Source: Pseudomonadota bacterium
GTDB lineage: Bacteria; Pseudomonadota; Gammaproteobacteria; Burkholderiales; Rhodocyclaceae
Length of the DNA stretch: 52,753 bases
Direction: 5' to 3'
NCBI GenBank assembly: GCA_018262195.1
Contig: JAGTRS010000036.1
Span: forward strand, 1 to 52,753
Position numbers and translations under genes: made by a program. The notes under the pieces are model-generated. The model searched no databases. It saw only the letters and a list, made by a program, of their open reading frames with translations, and was not told the origin of the DNA. Position 1 is the stretch's first letter; every line of letters begins with the position of its first letter. Below, in pieces: positions 37,676-44,718 of this stretch.

Positions 37676-38725
37676 TCAGGCTGGCAGCATGTGGTCGGCG
37701 TCGGCCACCACCGGCTGCTGCTGGGCAAAGAAGCCTTCGGTATGTATCAGTTCGTCCAGCGCACCCTGGGCCTTGGCGGCGGCGACGCAGCTATCGACGA
37801 ATTCCGGGCTGCCGGCGATGAAGAGGGTGTGCTTGGACAAGTCCTTGAACAGTTGCGGCAGCACGACATCGACGCGGCCTTTCAGGAAGCCGTCGGCTTC
37901 TTCGCGGGTCAGCGTCACCTTGTAGTCGAAATTGCGATGCTTGGTGCGCCACCAGGCCATCATGCCCTGGCTATAGACGTCTTCCTTGGTGCGGGCCGAG
38001 AAGAGCATGGTCACCGGTTTCTTGAAGCCGCGACGGAGGGCGGCTTCGGCCAGCGCCAGCACGGGGGCGAGGCCGGTACCGGCAGCGATGCAAAGGACCG
38101 GGGTGTCGACCGAAGGGTCGCCGATGAAGGTGCCGTAGGCGCCGGAAACCTTGACGTTGTCGCCGGCCTGCAGGCTGTCGTGGACCCAGTTGCTGGTCAC
38201 GCCGCCATCGGCGCGGGCAACTTGCAGCACCAGTTCGCCGTCGGGACGGGGGGCGTTGGAAATGGAATAGGCGCGGGCCGGAATGTCGGCGCGCGGGTTG
38301 CCGAGCGTGACGTACTGGCCGGGCCAGTAGCGGATCGGCTGGCCGACCGGGCGCAGGCGCAGTTCGACGACGCGGGCGGCGATCTGCTTCTTGTCGGTGA
38401 CGACGAACAGCGCATCTTCGCGCGGGGGGAAGAGTTTTGGCTTCGCATCGGCGGTGCCCCACTCGATGGTCAGTTCCTCGGAAATCGGCTTGGCCATGCA
38501 CATCAGGCCGAAGCCCTGCTTGCGCTCATCCTGCGAGAGAGCCATGTCGAGCACCATGCCCTGGTCGAACTGGCCCTGGGTGACCTTGACCTTGCATTCG
38601 CCACAGGCGCCGGCGCGGCAGTTGTTGGGCAGGGCGTAGCCGGCCTTTTCGAGCGCCATCAGAACGGTATCGCCATAGGCGCAATCAACGGACTTGCCGG
38701 AGGGTTGCATGATGATACGAGCCAT
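37676..38725 (-). CDS. 2Fe-2S ferredoxin / FAD / NAD(P) reductase, partner of the diiron protein
   Basis: The 349-residue protein has a plant-type ferredoxin domain first (C36, C41, C44, C76). An FAD domain follows with RAYSISNAP (151-159), then an NAD(P) domain with AAGTGLAPV (about 214-222) and a terminal GSPEFVDSC segment. This order is that of reductases feeding soluble diiron monooxygenases and ring-hydroxylating dioxygenases; PaaE has the reverse order. It follows the diiron gene by 96 bases on the same strand and is its obvious electron donor. The paa operon already encodes PaaE, so this is a second, separate redox partner in the locus. Confidence 0.9.
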   Translation of the reverse strand: MARIIMQPSGKSVDCAYGDTVLMALEKAGYALPNNCRAGACGECKVKVTQGQFDQGMVLDMALSQDERKQGFGLMCMAKPISEELTIEWGTADAKPKLFPPREDALFVVTDKKQIAARVVELRLRPVGQPIRYWPGQYVTLGNPRADIPARAYSISNAPRPDGELVLQVARADGGVTSNWVHDSLQAGDNVKVSGAYGTFIGDPSVDTPVLCIAAGTGLAPVLALAEAALRRGFKKPVTMLFSARTKEDVYSQGMMAWWRTKHRNFDYKVTLTREEADGFLKGRVDVVLPQLFKDLSKHTLFIAGSPEFVDSCVAAAKAQGALDELIHTEGFFAQQQPVVADADHMLPA

Positions 38726-38766
38726 TTTGTCTTCCCCTATTGGAATTGGTTTCTCTGTTGCGGCAA

Positions 38767-38794
38767 GGCCGGCGCCCTTGTGGGAGCGCCGGCC
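38767..38794. repeat. GC-rich 9-bp hairpin between diiron and reductase genes
   Basis: GGCCGGCGC (38767-38775) and GCGCCGGCC (38786-38794) form a perfect stem around a 10-base loop, inside the 96-base gap. No T run follows on the coding strand. It may be an mRNA-stabilising or processing element that sets the ratio of oxygenase to downstream transporter, or a REP-like repeat. Confidence 0.5.
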
Positions 38795-38821
38795 GGAGCA
38801 AATTGCTGTGACTGGTCTGGT

Positions 38822-39850
38822 TTAGAAGACCGGAATGATGTCTTCCATGTCGATTTCGGAGACTTCCTGGCCGGTGATGCCGACTTCCGGAATGGCCGGG
38901 AACGGAATGTTGTAGCGATCGAGCACACCCTTCAGGTTGATCATCGCGTTCTTCCAGTTCTCCAGCTTGGCCTCGTAGGTCGGGATGCCGAAGCCGGCGC
39001 CGCGGGCAACTTCCTCGGCTTCTCGCTGGTTGGCGATGAAGTCGGACGGCAGGTCCCAGAACTCCATCGGCGGCTCGAACAGCACGGCGGACAGGAACAG
39101 GTAGCCGGCGCGGATCTGCTTGGTGACAACGGCCTTGGTCGAATCATCGAGGCCCGGGTAGTCACGTTCCATGACCGCCATGCAGATGGCCATGTGACGA
39201 CCTTCGTCGCGACCGATGTTCTTGAAGCCTTCCTTGAACACTGCTTCACGGGAGTTGTCGAACATCTGCTTGAAGATGGTGGCAGCAGCAATCTCGCCCA
39301 TCAGGAAGGAGCTGAACAGGACAGCCAGGTCGTACTTCGGCACGGCCTGCTTGTAACCCGTCCAGTAGCGGCCGCCATTGAAGTACAGCCACTGCACGTT
39401 CTTCTGCAGACGCTTGCCGAGTTCGGTCTTCGGCACGTAGGTCAGCGGGTCCGGGTGGCCAAGCATCTTGGTGATGGCCAGGCCGCACATGATTTCGTGG
39501 TTCTGCTCGTCGCGGGTGACGGAGAAGAAGCATTTGCGGACCGGATCTTCCTCGTGCACTTCGTAGGTCTTGATCAGCGCTTCGGCGAAGACGGGAGGGG
39601 CGGATGCATCGAATACCGACAGCAGGCTCCACCAGTAGGCGATCGACTCACGCTCTTCCCAGGTGTAGCTGTCTACATCCAGCGTGTCCCAGGGCAGCTT
39701 TTCCGGATCCCAGTTCTCGCGCAGCGAGGCTTCCCAGACTTCCTGCAGCTTCTTGGTCTTGCTGTTCCAGGACAGGGGATAGATGTTCGGCTGCGGTGTG
39801 GCAGGCGGGAATTCCATCTTGTCGGCAAAACGTTCCTTGTTGCTGGCCAT
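38822..39850 (-). CDS. Ferritin-like diiron oxygenase candidate of unknown substrate
   Basis: The 342-residue soluble protein has a four-helix carboxylate-diiron pattern: E90, E115xxH118 (DEQNH), E186 (FLMGE), E216xxH219 (DEGRH). Spacings are in the range of R2-like and desaturase-like proteins, and no seventh His as in AurF was found. It is not similar to PaaA or to BoxB as far as I can judge. With the adjacent ferredoxin-type reductase it would form a two-component oxygenase. It heads the leftward operon, divergent from paaN, so it may hydroxylate an aromatic acid or its CoA ester that feeds into the pathway; this is inference. Start ATG 39850 has GGAGAC upstream. Confidence 0.85.
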   Translation of the reverse strand: MASNKERFADKMEFPPATPQPNIYPLSWNSKTKKLQEVWEASLRENWDPEKLPWDTLDVDSYTWEERESIAYWWSLLSVFDASAPPVFAEALIKTYEVHEEDPVRKCFFSVTRDEQNHEIMCGLAITKMLGHPDPLTYVPKTELGKRLQKNVQWLYFNGGRYWTGYKQAVPKYDLAVLFSSFLMGEIAAATIFKQMFDNSREAVFKEGFKNIGRDEGRHMAICMAVMERDYPGLDDSTKAVVTKQIRAGYLFLSAVLFEPPMEFWDLPSDFIANQREAEEVARGAGFGIPTYEAKLENWKNAMINLKGVLDRYNIPFPAIPEVGITGQEVSEIDMEDIIPVF

Positions 39851-39867
39851 GTCTTTGTCTCCTTTTG

Positions 39868-39877
39868 GATACGAATC
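39868..39877. promoter_or_regulatory. GATACGAATC, operator-like copy 1
   Basis: One mismatch from the perfect palindrome at 39932-39941. It lies in the 5' leader of the diiron gene, 18 bases before its start codon. Confidence 0.4.
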
Positions 39878-39896
39878 TTGTCATCGGGTTAATGAT

Positions 39897-39916
39897 CCAT
39901 CCGGACGTGCGGATGG
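39897..39916 (-). repeat. Hairpin in the diiron-gene leader
   Basis: CCATCCG (39897-39903) and CGGATGG (39910-39916) form a 7-bp stem with a 6-base loop, nested inside ATGATCC (39892-39898) and GGATCAT (39925-39931), which are also complementary. It lies in the predicted leader, so it could affect translation or message stability. Confidence 0.4.
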
Positions 39917-39929
39917 CGTGAGACGGATC

Positions 39930-39956
39930 ATGATACGTATCGATGCTTTATGTCAA
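39930..39956 (-). promoter_or_regulatory. Candidate leftward promoter overlapping an operator
   Basis: On the minus strand TTGACA (39956-39951) is followed after 15 bases by TATCAT (39935-39930). The spacing is shorter than ideal. The -10 overlaps the GATACGTATC palindrome, so a bound repressor would block it. Confidence 0.4.
39932..39941. promoter_or_regulatory. GATACGTATC palindrome, operator-like copy 2
   Basis: This is a perfect 10-bp palindrome and the best copy of a motif repeated three times in the divergent region. It overlaps the candidate -10 of the leftward operon. TetR-type repressors (PaaR in many paa clusters) bind short palindromes of this kind; the assignment is inference. 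Confidence 0.5.
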
Positions 39957-40006
39957 CAAATTCTGTATCGGTTTGTTGGAAATTTGTTCGGGAACAAATT
40001 CTGTAT
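39955..40006. repeat. Direct repeats and palindrome of an AACAAATT motif
   Basis: AACAAATTCTGTAT occurs at 39955-39968 and 39993-40006. The second copy is also one arm of a palindrome, AATTTGTTC-GG-GAACAAATT (39981-40000). A TTTGTT inverted half-site follows the first copy. Together this looks like a binding array for a second DNA-binding protein. Confidence 0.5.
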
Positions 40007-40137
40007 TTCGGAATCATAGCCTTCGATTGAAGATTGGCAAGATATAAATAGCGGTTTTTAAGACTATTTTTAATAAGTAAGAAATTTCTTTCGCTAAACA
40101 GAATGATCGGTTTTTGTGTTTTTAACGATACTTTTGT

Positions 40138-40166
40138 TTGACAATTGTTATCTTAATTCGTATCGT
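40138..40166 (+). promoter_or_regulatory. Candidate sigma-70 promoter of the paa operon with operator copy 3
   Basis: A perfect TTGACA (40138-40143), 17-base spacer and TATCGT (40161-40166). AATTCGTATC (40155-40164), a near-inverted copy of the GATACG motif, overlaps the -10. Transcription would start about 60 bases upstream of the paaN ATG. Confidence 0.6.
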
Positions 40167-40232
40167 GTAACCAGATTGGAGTGCGCTGCATGCGCCTCTG
40201 CCCAAGAAAAGACATCTTCAAGGAGATTCCCG

Positions 40233-41897
40233 ATGTCCCACCCCCTGCTCGACAAGCACCGCGCCACGCTCGATGGCGCCCTCAATGCCATCCAGACCCG
40301 TGGTTACTGGTCGGCCTATAACGAGATGCCGAGTCCGAAGACCTACGGCGAAACGGCGGCTGAAGATGGCAAGAAGGCTTTTGATGCCCATCTTGGCAAG
40401 CAGTTCGATCTGGGGCAGCCGGGTACTACCGGTTGGGTGGGCGGCGAGCAGTCTCCCTATGGCATCGACCTGAATGTTCAATATCCGGTTTGCGCCTACG
40501 AAACATTGATCGCCGCCGGCCAGCAGGCCATGGCTGGCTGGCAGAAGATCGGTGCCGATGGTCGCACCGGTATCTGTCTGGAAATCCTGGCTCGCCTGAA
40601 TCAGCAGAGCTTCGAGCTGGCCCACTCGGTGATGATGACCACCGGTCAGGGGTGGATGATGGCTTTCCAGGCCGGTTCGCCGCACGCCCAGGATCGCGGC
40701 CTCGAAGCTGTTGCCTACGCTTATCGCGAACAGAGCTTTGTGCCGGCCGAAACGACCTGGGAAAAGCCGCAGGGCAAGAACCCGCCGCTGGTCATGAAGA
40801 AGCATTTCGAAATCGTTGGTCACGGTGTCGGTGTCGTTGTCGGCTGCGGTACCTTCCCGACCTGGAATACTTACCCCGGCCTGTTTGCCGCGCTGTCCAC
40901 CGGCAATGCCGTCATCGTCAAGCCGCACAGTAATGCAATCCTTCCGGCCGCCATTACTGTGCGCACCATTCGCGCCGTACTCGCCGAGAACGGCATCGAT
41001 CCCAATCTGGTCACCCTGTGCGTGGCTGACCGTGCTGCCACGCAGAAGCTGGTTACCCACAAAGCCGTCAAGTCCATCGACTTCACCGGCGGCAATGTCT
41101 TCGGCCAGTGGCTGATTGACAACTGCCGTCAGGCCCGCGTCTATGCCGAGCTGGCTGGCGTCAACAACATCGTCATCGACTCTACCGATGCCTACAAGCC
41201 GATGCTGCGCAACCTGGCCTTCACGCTGTCGCTGTATTCCGGCCAGATGTGTACCACCTCGCAGGCCATCTTCGTGCCGGCTGGCGGCATCGAAACGGAA
41301 GACGGCCACAAGTCCTACGACGACGTTTGCGCCGATCTGGCCCGCGCCGTTTCCGGCTTCCTGTCCAAGCCTGAAGTTGCACTGGCCGTGCTCGGTGCCG
41401 TGCAGTCGGCCGATACGCTGAAGCGCATCAACGAAGCCGACAGCGGTTCACTGGGCAAGGTCATCCTCGCCTCGACCAAGCTCGACAATCCGGAATTCCC
41501 GAAATCCGAAGTTCGCACTCCGGTCCTGCTCGCCTGCGATGCCGCCGACGAAAAGGCCTACATGGAAGAACGTTTCGGGCCGATCAGCTTCATCGTCAAG
41601 GTCGCTGACACCGCTGCCGCCATCGCCCTGTCCGAGCGCATCATCACGACACACGGCGCGCTGACGGCCGGCATCTACTCGACCAAGGCTGAAGTCATCG
41701 ACGCCATGACGGCAGCCACCATGCGTTCCAAGGTCGCCCTGTCGATCAACCTGACCGGCGGCGTGTTCGTCAATCAGTCGGCGGCTTACTCCGACTACCA
41801 CGGCACCGGTGGCAATCCGGCGGCCAATGCGTCTTACGCCGATGCCGCCTTCGTTGCCAACCGTTTCGTTGTAGTGCAGCGCCGCTACCACATCTAA
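40233..41897 (+). CDS. paaN: PaaN-type aldehyde dehydrogenase of phenylacetate degradation
   Basis: The 554-residue cytosolic protein oxidises an aldehyde intermediate after oxepin-CoA ring opening (3-oxo-5,6-dehydrosuberyl-CoA semialdehyde). It has the aldehyde-dehydrogenase fold with FPTWN (N212), E306 (YAELAG), and catalytic C340 (SGQMCTTSQ). Its length and divergent N-terminus match the PaaN branch rather than the bifunctional PaaZ with a C-terminal MaoC hydratase domain, which is absent. Start ATG 40233 has AAGGAG upstream; an in-frame upstream extension is not family-like. First gene of the rightward paa operon; paaG follows after 9 bases. Confidence 0.9.
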   Translation: MSHPLLDKHRATLDGALNAIQTRGYWSAYNEMPSPKTYGETAAEDGKKAFDAHLGKQFDLGQPGTTGWVGGEQSPYGIDLNVQYPVCAYETLIAAGQQAMAGWQKIGADGRTGICLEILARLNQQSFELAHSVMMTTGQGWMMAFQAGSPHAQDRGLEAVAYAYREQSFVPAETTWEKPQGKNPPLVMKKHFEIVGHGVGVVVGCGTFPTWNTYPGLFAALSTGNAVIVKPHSNAILPAAITVRTIRAVLAENGIDPNLVTLCVADRAATQKLVTHKAVKSIDFTGGNVFGQWLIDNCRQARVYAELAGVNNIVIDSTDAYKPMLRNLAFTLSLYSGQMCTTSQAIFVPAGGIETEDGHKSYDDVCADLARAVSGFLSKPEVALAVLGAVQSADTLKRINEADSGSLGKVILASTKLDNPEFPKSEVRTPVLLACDAADEKAYMEERFGPISFIVKVADTAAAIALSERIITTHGALTAGIYSTKAEVIDAMTAATMRSKVALSINLTGGVFVNQSAAYSDYHGTGGNPAANASYADAAFVANRFVVVQRRYHI

Positions 41898-41906
41898 GAG
41901 GCAACG

Positions 41907-42701
41907 ATGAATTTCCAAAACATCACCTTCACCGTCGAAGCCGGCATTGCCCGCCTGACCCTGAATCGCCCGGACAAGCTGAACAGCTTCACTGGCGAAA
42001 TGCATGCCGAACTGCGCACCGCGCTCGACCGCGTCCAGAGCGACCACGCCATCCGCGTGCTGGTGCTGAGCGGAGCCGGCCGCGCTTTCTCGGCCGGCCA
42101 GGATCTGGCTGATCCGGACATGGCCAAGATCGACGGCAAGATGCCGGACATCGGCAATGTCGTCGAGCGGAACTACAAACCGCTGGTCATGCGTTTGCAG
42201 AACCTGCGCGTGCCGACCATCGCGGCCGTCAATGGCATCGCGGCCGGCGCCGGCGCTTCGGTGGCGCTGGCCTGTGACCTGGTCATCGCCACCAAGTCGG
42301 CTTCCTTCCTGCAGGCTTTTTCCAAGATCGGCCTGATTCCGGATACCGGCGGTACCTGGTTCCTGCCGCAGCGCGTCGGCATGGCCCGCGCCATGGGCCT
42401 CGCCCTGCTGGCCGACAAGCTGCCGGCCGCAAAGGCTGCCGAATGGGGCTTGATCTGGGAATGCACCGAGGATGCCGACTTTGCCGCCCGCATTGATGCG
42501 CTGGCCAAGCAATTGTCGACCGCGCCGACCAAGGCGCTGGTCCGCACCCGTCAGGCCATGCACGCCGCGCCGGGTCACACGCTGGAGCAACAACTGTCCT
42601 TCGAGGGCAGCTTCATGCGCGAACTGGGCTGGAGCCCGGACTACGCCGAGGGCGTTGCCGCCTTCATGGAAAAACGTGCCCCCAATTTCACCGGAGAGTG
42701 A
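41907..42701 (+). CDS. paaG: Epoxyphenylacetyl-CoA isomerase PaaG
   Basis: PaaG, a crotonase-fold enzyme, converts ring-1,2-epoxyphenylacetyl-CoA to oxepin-CoA and also shifts double bonds later in the pathway. The 264-residue product has the oxyanion-hole segment AFSAGQDL, the second one NGIAAGAGASVALACDL, and the catalytic loop SKIGLIPDTGGTWFLPQRVG, whose Asp is the PaaG-type residue. It lies between paaN and paaH. paaH starts 4 bases after its stop. Confidence 0.93.
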   Translation: MNFQNITFTVEAGIARLTLNRPDKLNSFTGEMHAELRTALDRVQSDHAIRVLVLSGAGRAFSAGQDLADPDMAKIDGKMPDIGNVVERNYKPLVMRLQNLRVPTIAAVNGIAAGAGASVALACDLVIATKSASFLQAFSKIGLIPDTGGTWFLPQRVGMARAMGLALLADKLPAAKAAEWGLIWECTEDADFAARIDALAKQLSTAPTKALVRTRQAMHAAPGHTLEQQLSFEGSFMRELGWSPDYAEGVAAFMEKRAPNFTGE

Positions 42702-42705
42702 AAGC

Positions 42706-44235
42706 GTGAGTCACTCACCCCTACCTCAACAGGCCGTCATCGCCGTGGTCGGTACTGGCGCCATGGGTGCCGGCATCGCCCAGGTCGCTGCAGCGGCCGG
42801 CCATCCGGTCAAGCTGCTCGATGCGCGGCCGGACGCCGCGGTGCGCGCCGTAGCCGGCATTCGTGCCCAGTTCGCCAAGCTGGCCGAAAAAGGCAAGTTG
42901 TCGGCCGAAGCCGCACAAGCGGCCGGCGAGCGCCTGAGCGCCGTCGAGCAAATGGCTGATCTGGCCGATGCGGCGCTGGTCGTCGAGGCCATCGTCGAAA
43001 GCCTCGAAGCCAAGCAGAAACTGTATGCCGATCTCGAAGCCATCGTCGGCAAGGATTGCCTGTTCGGCACCAACACCTCGTCGATTTCAGTGACCGCCAT
43101 TGGCGCCGCACTGAAGCATCCTGAGCGTCTGGCCGGCCTGCATTTCTTCAATCCGGCCCCGTTGATGGCGCTGGTTGAGATCGTTTCCGGACTGGCCACC
43201 GACAAGGCGGTCGCCGACACCTTGTTTGCCACGGCCAACGCCTGGGGCAAGACGGCGGTCCATGCCAAGTCGACGCCGGGTTTCATCGTCAATCGCGTCG
43301 CCCGGCCGTACTACGCCGAAGCCCTGCGTGTCGCTCAGGAAGGTGCTGCCGATTACGCCACCATCGATGCCTGCTGCCGTGAGGCCGGCGGCTTCCGCAT
43401 GGGGCCGTTCGAGCTGATGGACATGATCGGCCACGACGTCAATTTTGCCGTGACCAATTCGGTCTGGCGCGCTTTCTACAACGACCAGCGCTTCCTGCCC
43501 TCTCTGATCCAGCAGGAACTGGTCGATGCCGGGTTCTTCGGCAAGAAGACCGGGCGTGGCTTTTACGACTACCGCGAAGGCGCCGTTCGCCCGGCCGCAC
43601 AAACCGAGGCCGCTCAGGCCCCGGCCGGCAAGATCACCGTGTTTGGCGAATCGGCTGCGGCCGAAGCGCTGGCCGAGCGTCTCGAACACAGCGGCCTGAC
43701 TTTCAGCCGGGCACTGGATACCGACGGCCGTGTCGCTGAAATCGGCCGTGCTGCCATTTACGTGACCGATGGTCGCAGCGCTACCCAGCGCGCCGCCGAA
43801 TCGGGCGTCGCCAATACCGTTCTGATCGATCTGGCCCTGGATTACAGCAAGGCAACGCGGATCGCCATCGCTGCCGCCGAGCAGTGCGATCCAGTGGCGA
43901 CGGCTTCGGCCATCGGCCTGCTGCAGGCCGCTGGCTTTGCCGTCTCGCGCTTCCTCGATGTGCCGGGCCTGATCGTCATGCGCACGGTTGCGATGCTGGC
44001 CAATGAAGCCGCCGATGCCGTCAATCAGGGCGTCTGCTCCGAAGCCGGGGCCGATCAGGCCATGCGCCTCGGCGTCAATTACCCGCAAGGGCCGCTGGCC
44101 TGGGCCGATCAGGTTGGCGTCGCCGCCATCCGTGATGTGCTGGCCAATCTCGGCACCAGCTACGGTGAAGACCGTTATCGCATTTCGCCGCTGATCCAGC
44201 GCGCCGTTTTTGCCGGAAGGAAAATTCATGACTGA
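42706..44235 (+). CDS. paaH: 3-hydroxyacyl-CoA dehydrogenase PaaH
   Basis: PaaH oxidises 3-hydroxyadipyl-CoA to 3-oxoadipyl-CoA with NAD+. The 509-residue product has a Rossmann loop VVGTGAMGAG (residues 14-23), GTNTSSISVTAI, and the HFFNPAPLMALVEIV catalytic His region. A second dehydrogenase-like C-terminal domain follows, the long PaaH form. The start is GTG 42706: the preceding bases carry AGAG and no ATG fits before the Rossmann strand. Its last 8 bases overlap the paaI start. Confidence 0.93.
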   Translation: MSHSPLPQQAVIAVVGTGAMGAGIAQVAAAAGHPVKLLDARPDAAVRAVAGIRAQFAKLAEKGKLSAEAAQAAGERLSAVEQMADLADAALVVEAIVESLEAKQKLYADLEAIVGKDCLFGTNTSSISVTAIGAALKHPERLAGLHFFNPAPLMALVEIVSGLATDKAVADTLFATANAWGKTAVHAKSTPGFIVNRVARPYYAEALRVAQEGAADYATIDACCREAGGFRMGPFELMDMIGHDVNFAVTNSVWRAFYNDQRFLPSLIQQELVDAGFFGKKTGRGFYDYREGAVRPAAQTEAAQAPAGKITVFGESAAAEALAERLEHSGLTFSRALDTDGRVAEIGRAAIYVTDGRSATQRAAESGVANTVLIDLALDYSKATRIAIAAAEQCDPVATASAIGLLQAAGFAVSRFLDVPGLIVMRTVAMLANEAADAVNQGVCSEAGADQAMRLGVNYPQGPLAWADQVGVAAIRDVLANLGTSYGEDRYRISPLIQRAVFAGRKIHD

Positions 44236-44692
44236 ACACAAGCTCACCCCCGCCGAGGCGCAAGCCCTGGCCGAGGCCACCGCCGAAGCCATGTGGTCGC
44301 GCGATCGCGCCGCCCAGGCGCTGGGCCTGAAGATCGTCCGTGTCCAGCCGGGGGCTTCGCTGCTGACCATGACGGTTCGGGGGGACATGGTCAATGGCCA
44401 CCACATCTGCCACGGCGGCATGATTTTCAGCCTGGCCGATACCGCCTTTGCCTACGCCTGCAACAGCTACAACAAGAACACCGTCGCCTCGGCCTGCCAT
44501 ATCGATTTCCTGGCCCCGGCCAAGGAAGGCGAGACGCTGGAAGCTGAAGCGGTCGAGCAATCCGCTTCCGGCCGCACCGGTGTCTATGACATCACCGTGC
44601 GCACCACCGGCGGCAAGACCGTCGCGCTGTTCCGCGGCAAGAGTTATCGCATCAGCGGCGAAGTGATCGCCGGACTGCAACAGGCCGACTGA
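44228..44692 (+). CDS. paaI: Phenylacetyl-CoA-pathway thioesterase PaaI
   Basis: PaaI is a hotdog thioesterase that releases CoA from dead-end ring-hydroxylated phenylacetyl-CoA, preventing CoA depletion. The 154-residue product has NGHHICHGGMIFSLADTAFA with the HGG motif (62-64) and catalytic Asp71. Start ATG 44228 is preceded by GGAAGG and overlaps the paaH stop by 8 bases; upstream in-frame codons are not family-like. paaK follows after 26 bases. Confidence 0.93.
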   Translation: MTEHKLTPAEAQALAEATAEAMWSRDRAAQALGLKIVRVQPGASLLTMTVRGDMVNGHHICHGGMIFSLADTAFAYACNSYNKNTVASACHIDFLAPAKEGETLEAEAVEQSASGRTGVYDITVRTTGGKTVALFRGKSYRISGEVIAGLQQAD

Positions 44693-44718
44693 GCCGACAA
44701 GAAAACGAGGAGACAACC

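Larger units (their letters stand above)
39851..40232. promoter_or_regulatory. Divergent control region between diiron and paaN genes
   Basis: This 382-base region holds no gene. It is AT-rich in its right half and contains three GATACG-type palindromes, a separate AAATTTGTTC palindrome with direct repeats, and a hairpin in the leftward leader. Candidate promoters run in both directions. It should coordinate uptake/diiron genes with the paa operon. No regulator gene of the PaaR/TetR type lies in the window. Confidence 0.75.

Noticed and set aside
38822..39850. Identification of the diiron protein as benzoyl-CoA epoxidase BoxB or AurF-type N-oxygenase
   Set aside because: Length and sequence do not fit BoxB, there is no BoxA-type 4Fe-4S reductase, and the extra His of AurF is missing.
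37553..39892. Very long + strand open frame (779 codons) opposite livH, the reductase and the diiron gene
   Set aside because: It is antisense to three clear genes; the bias to G/C at third positions leaves the opposite frame open. Its translation shows no domain.
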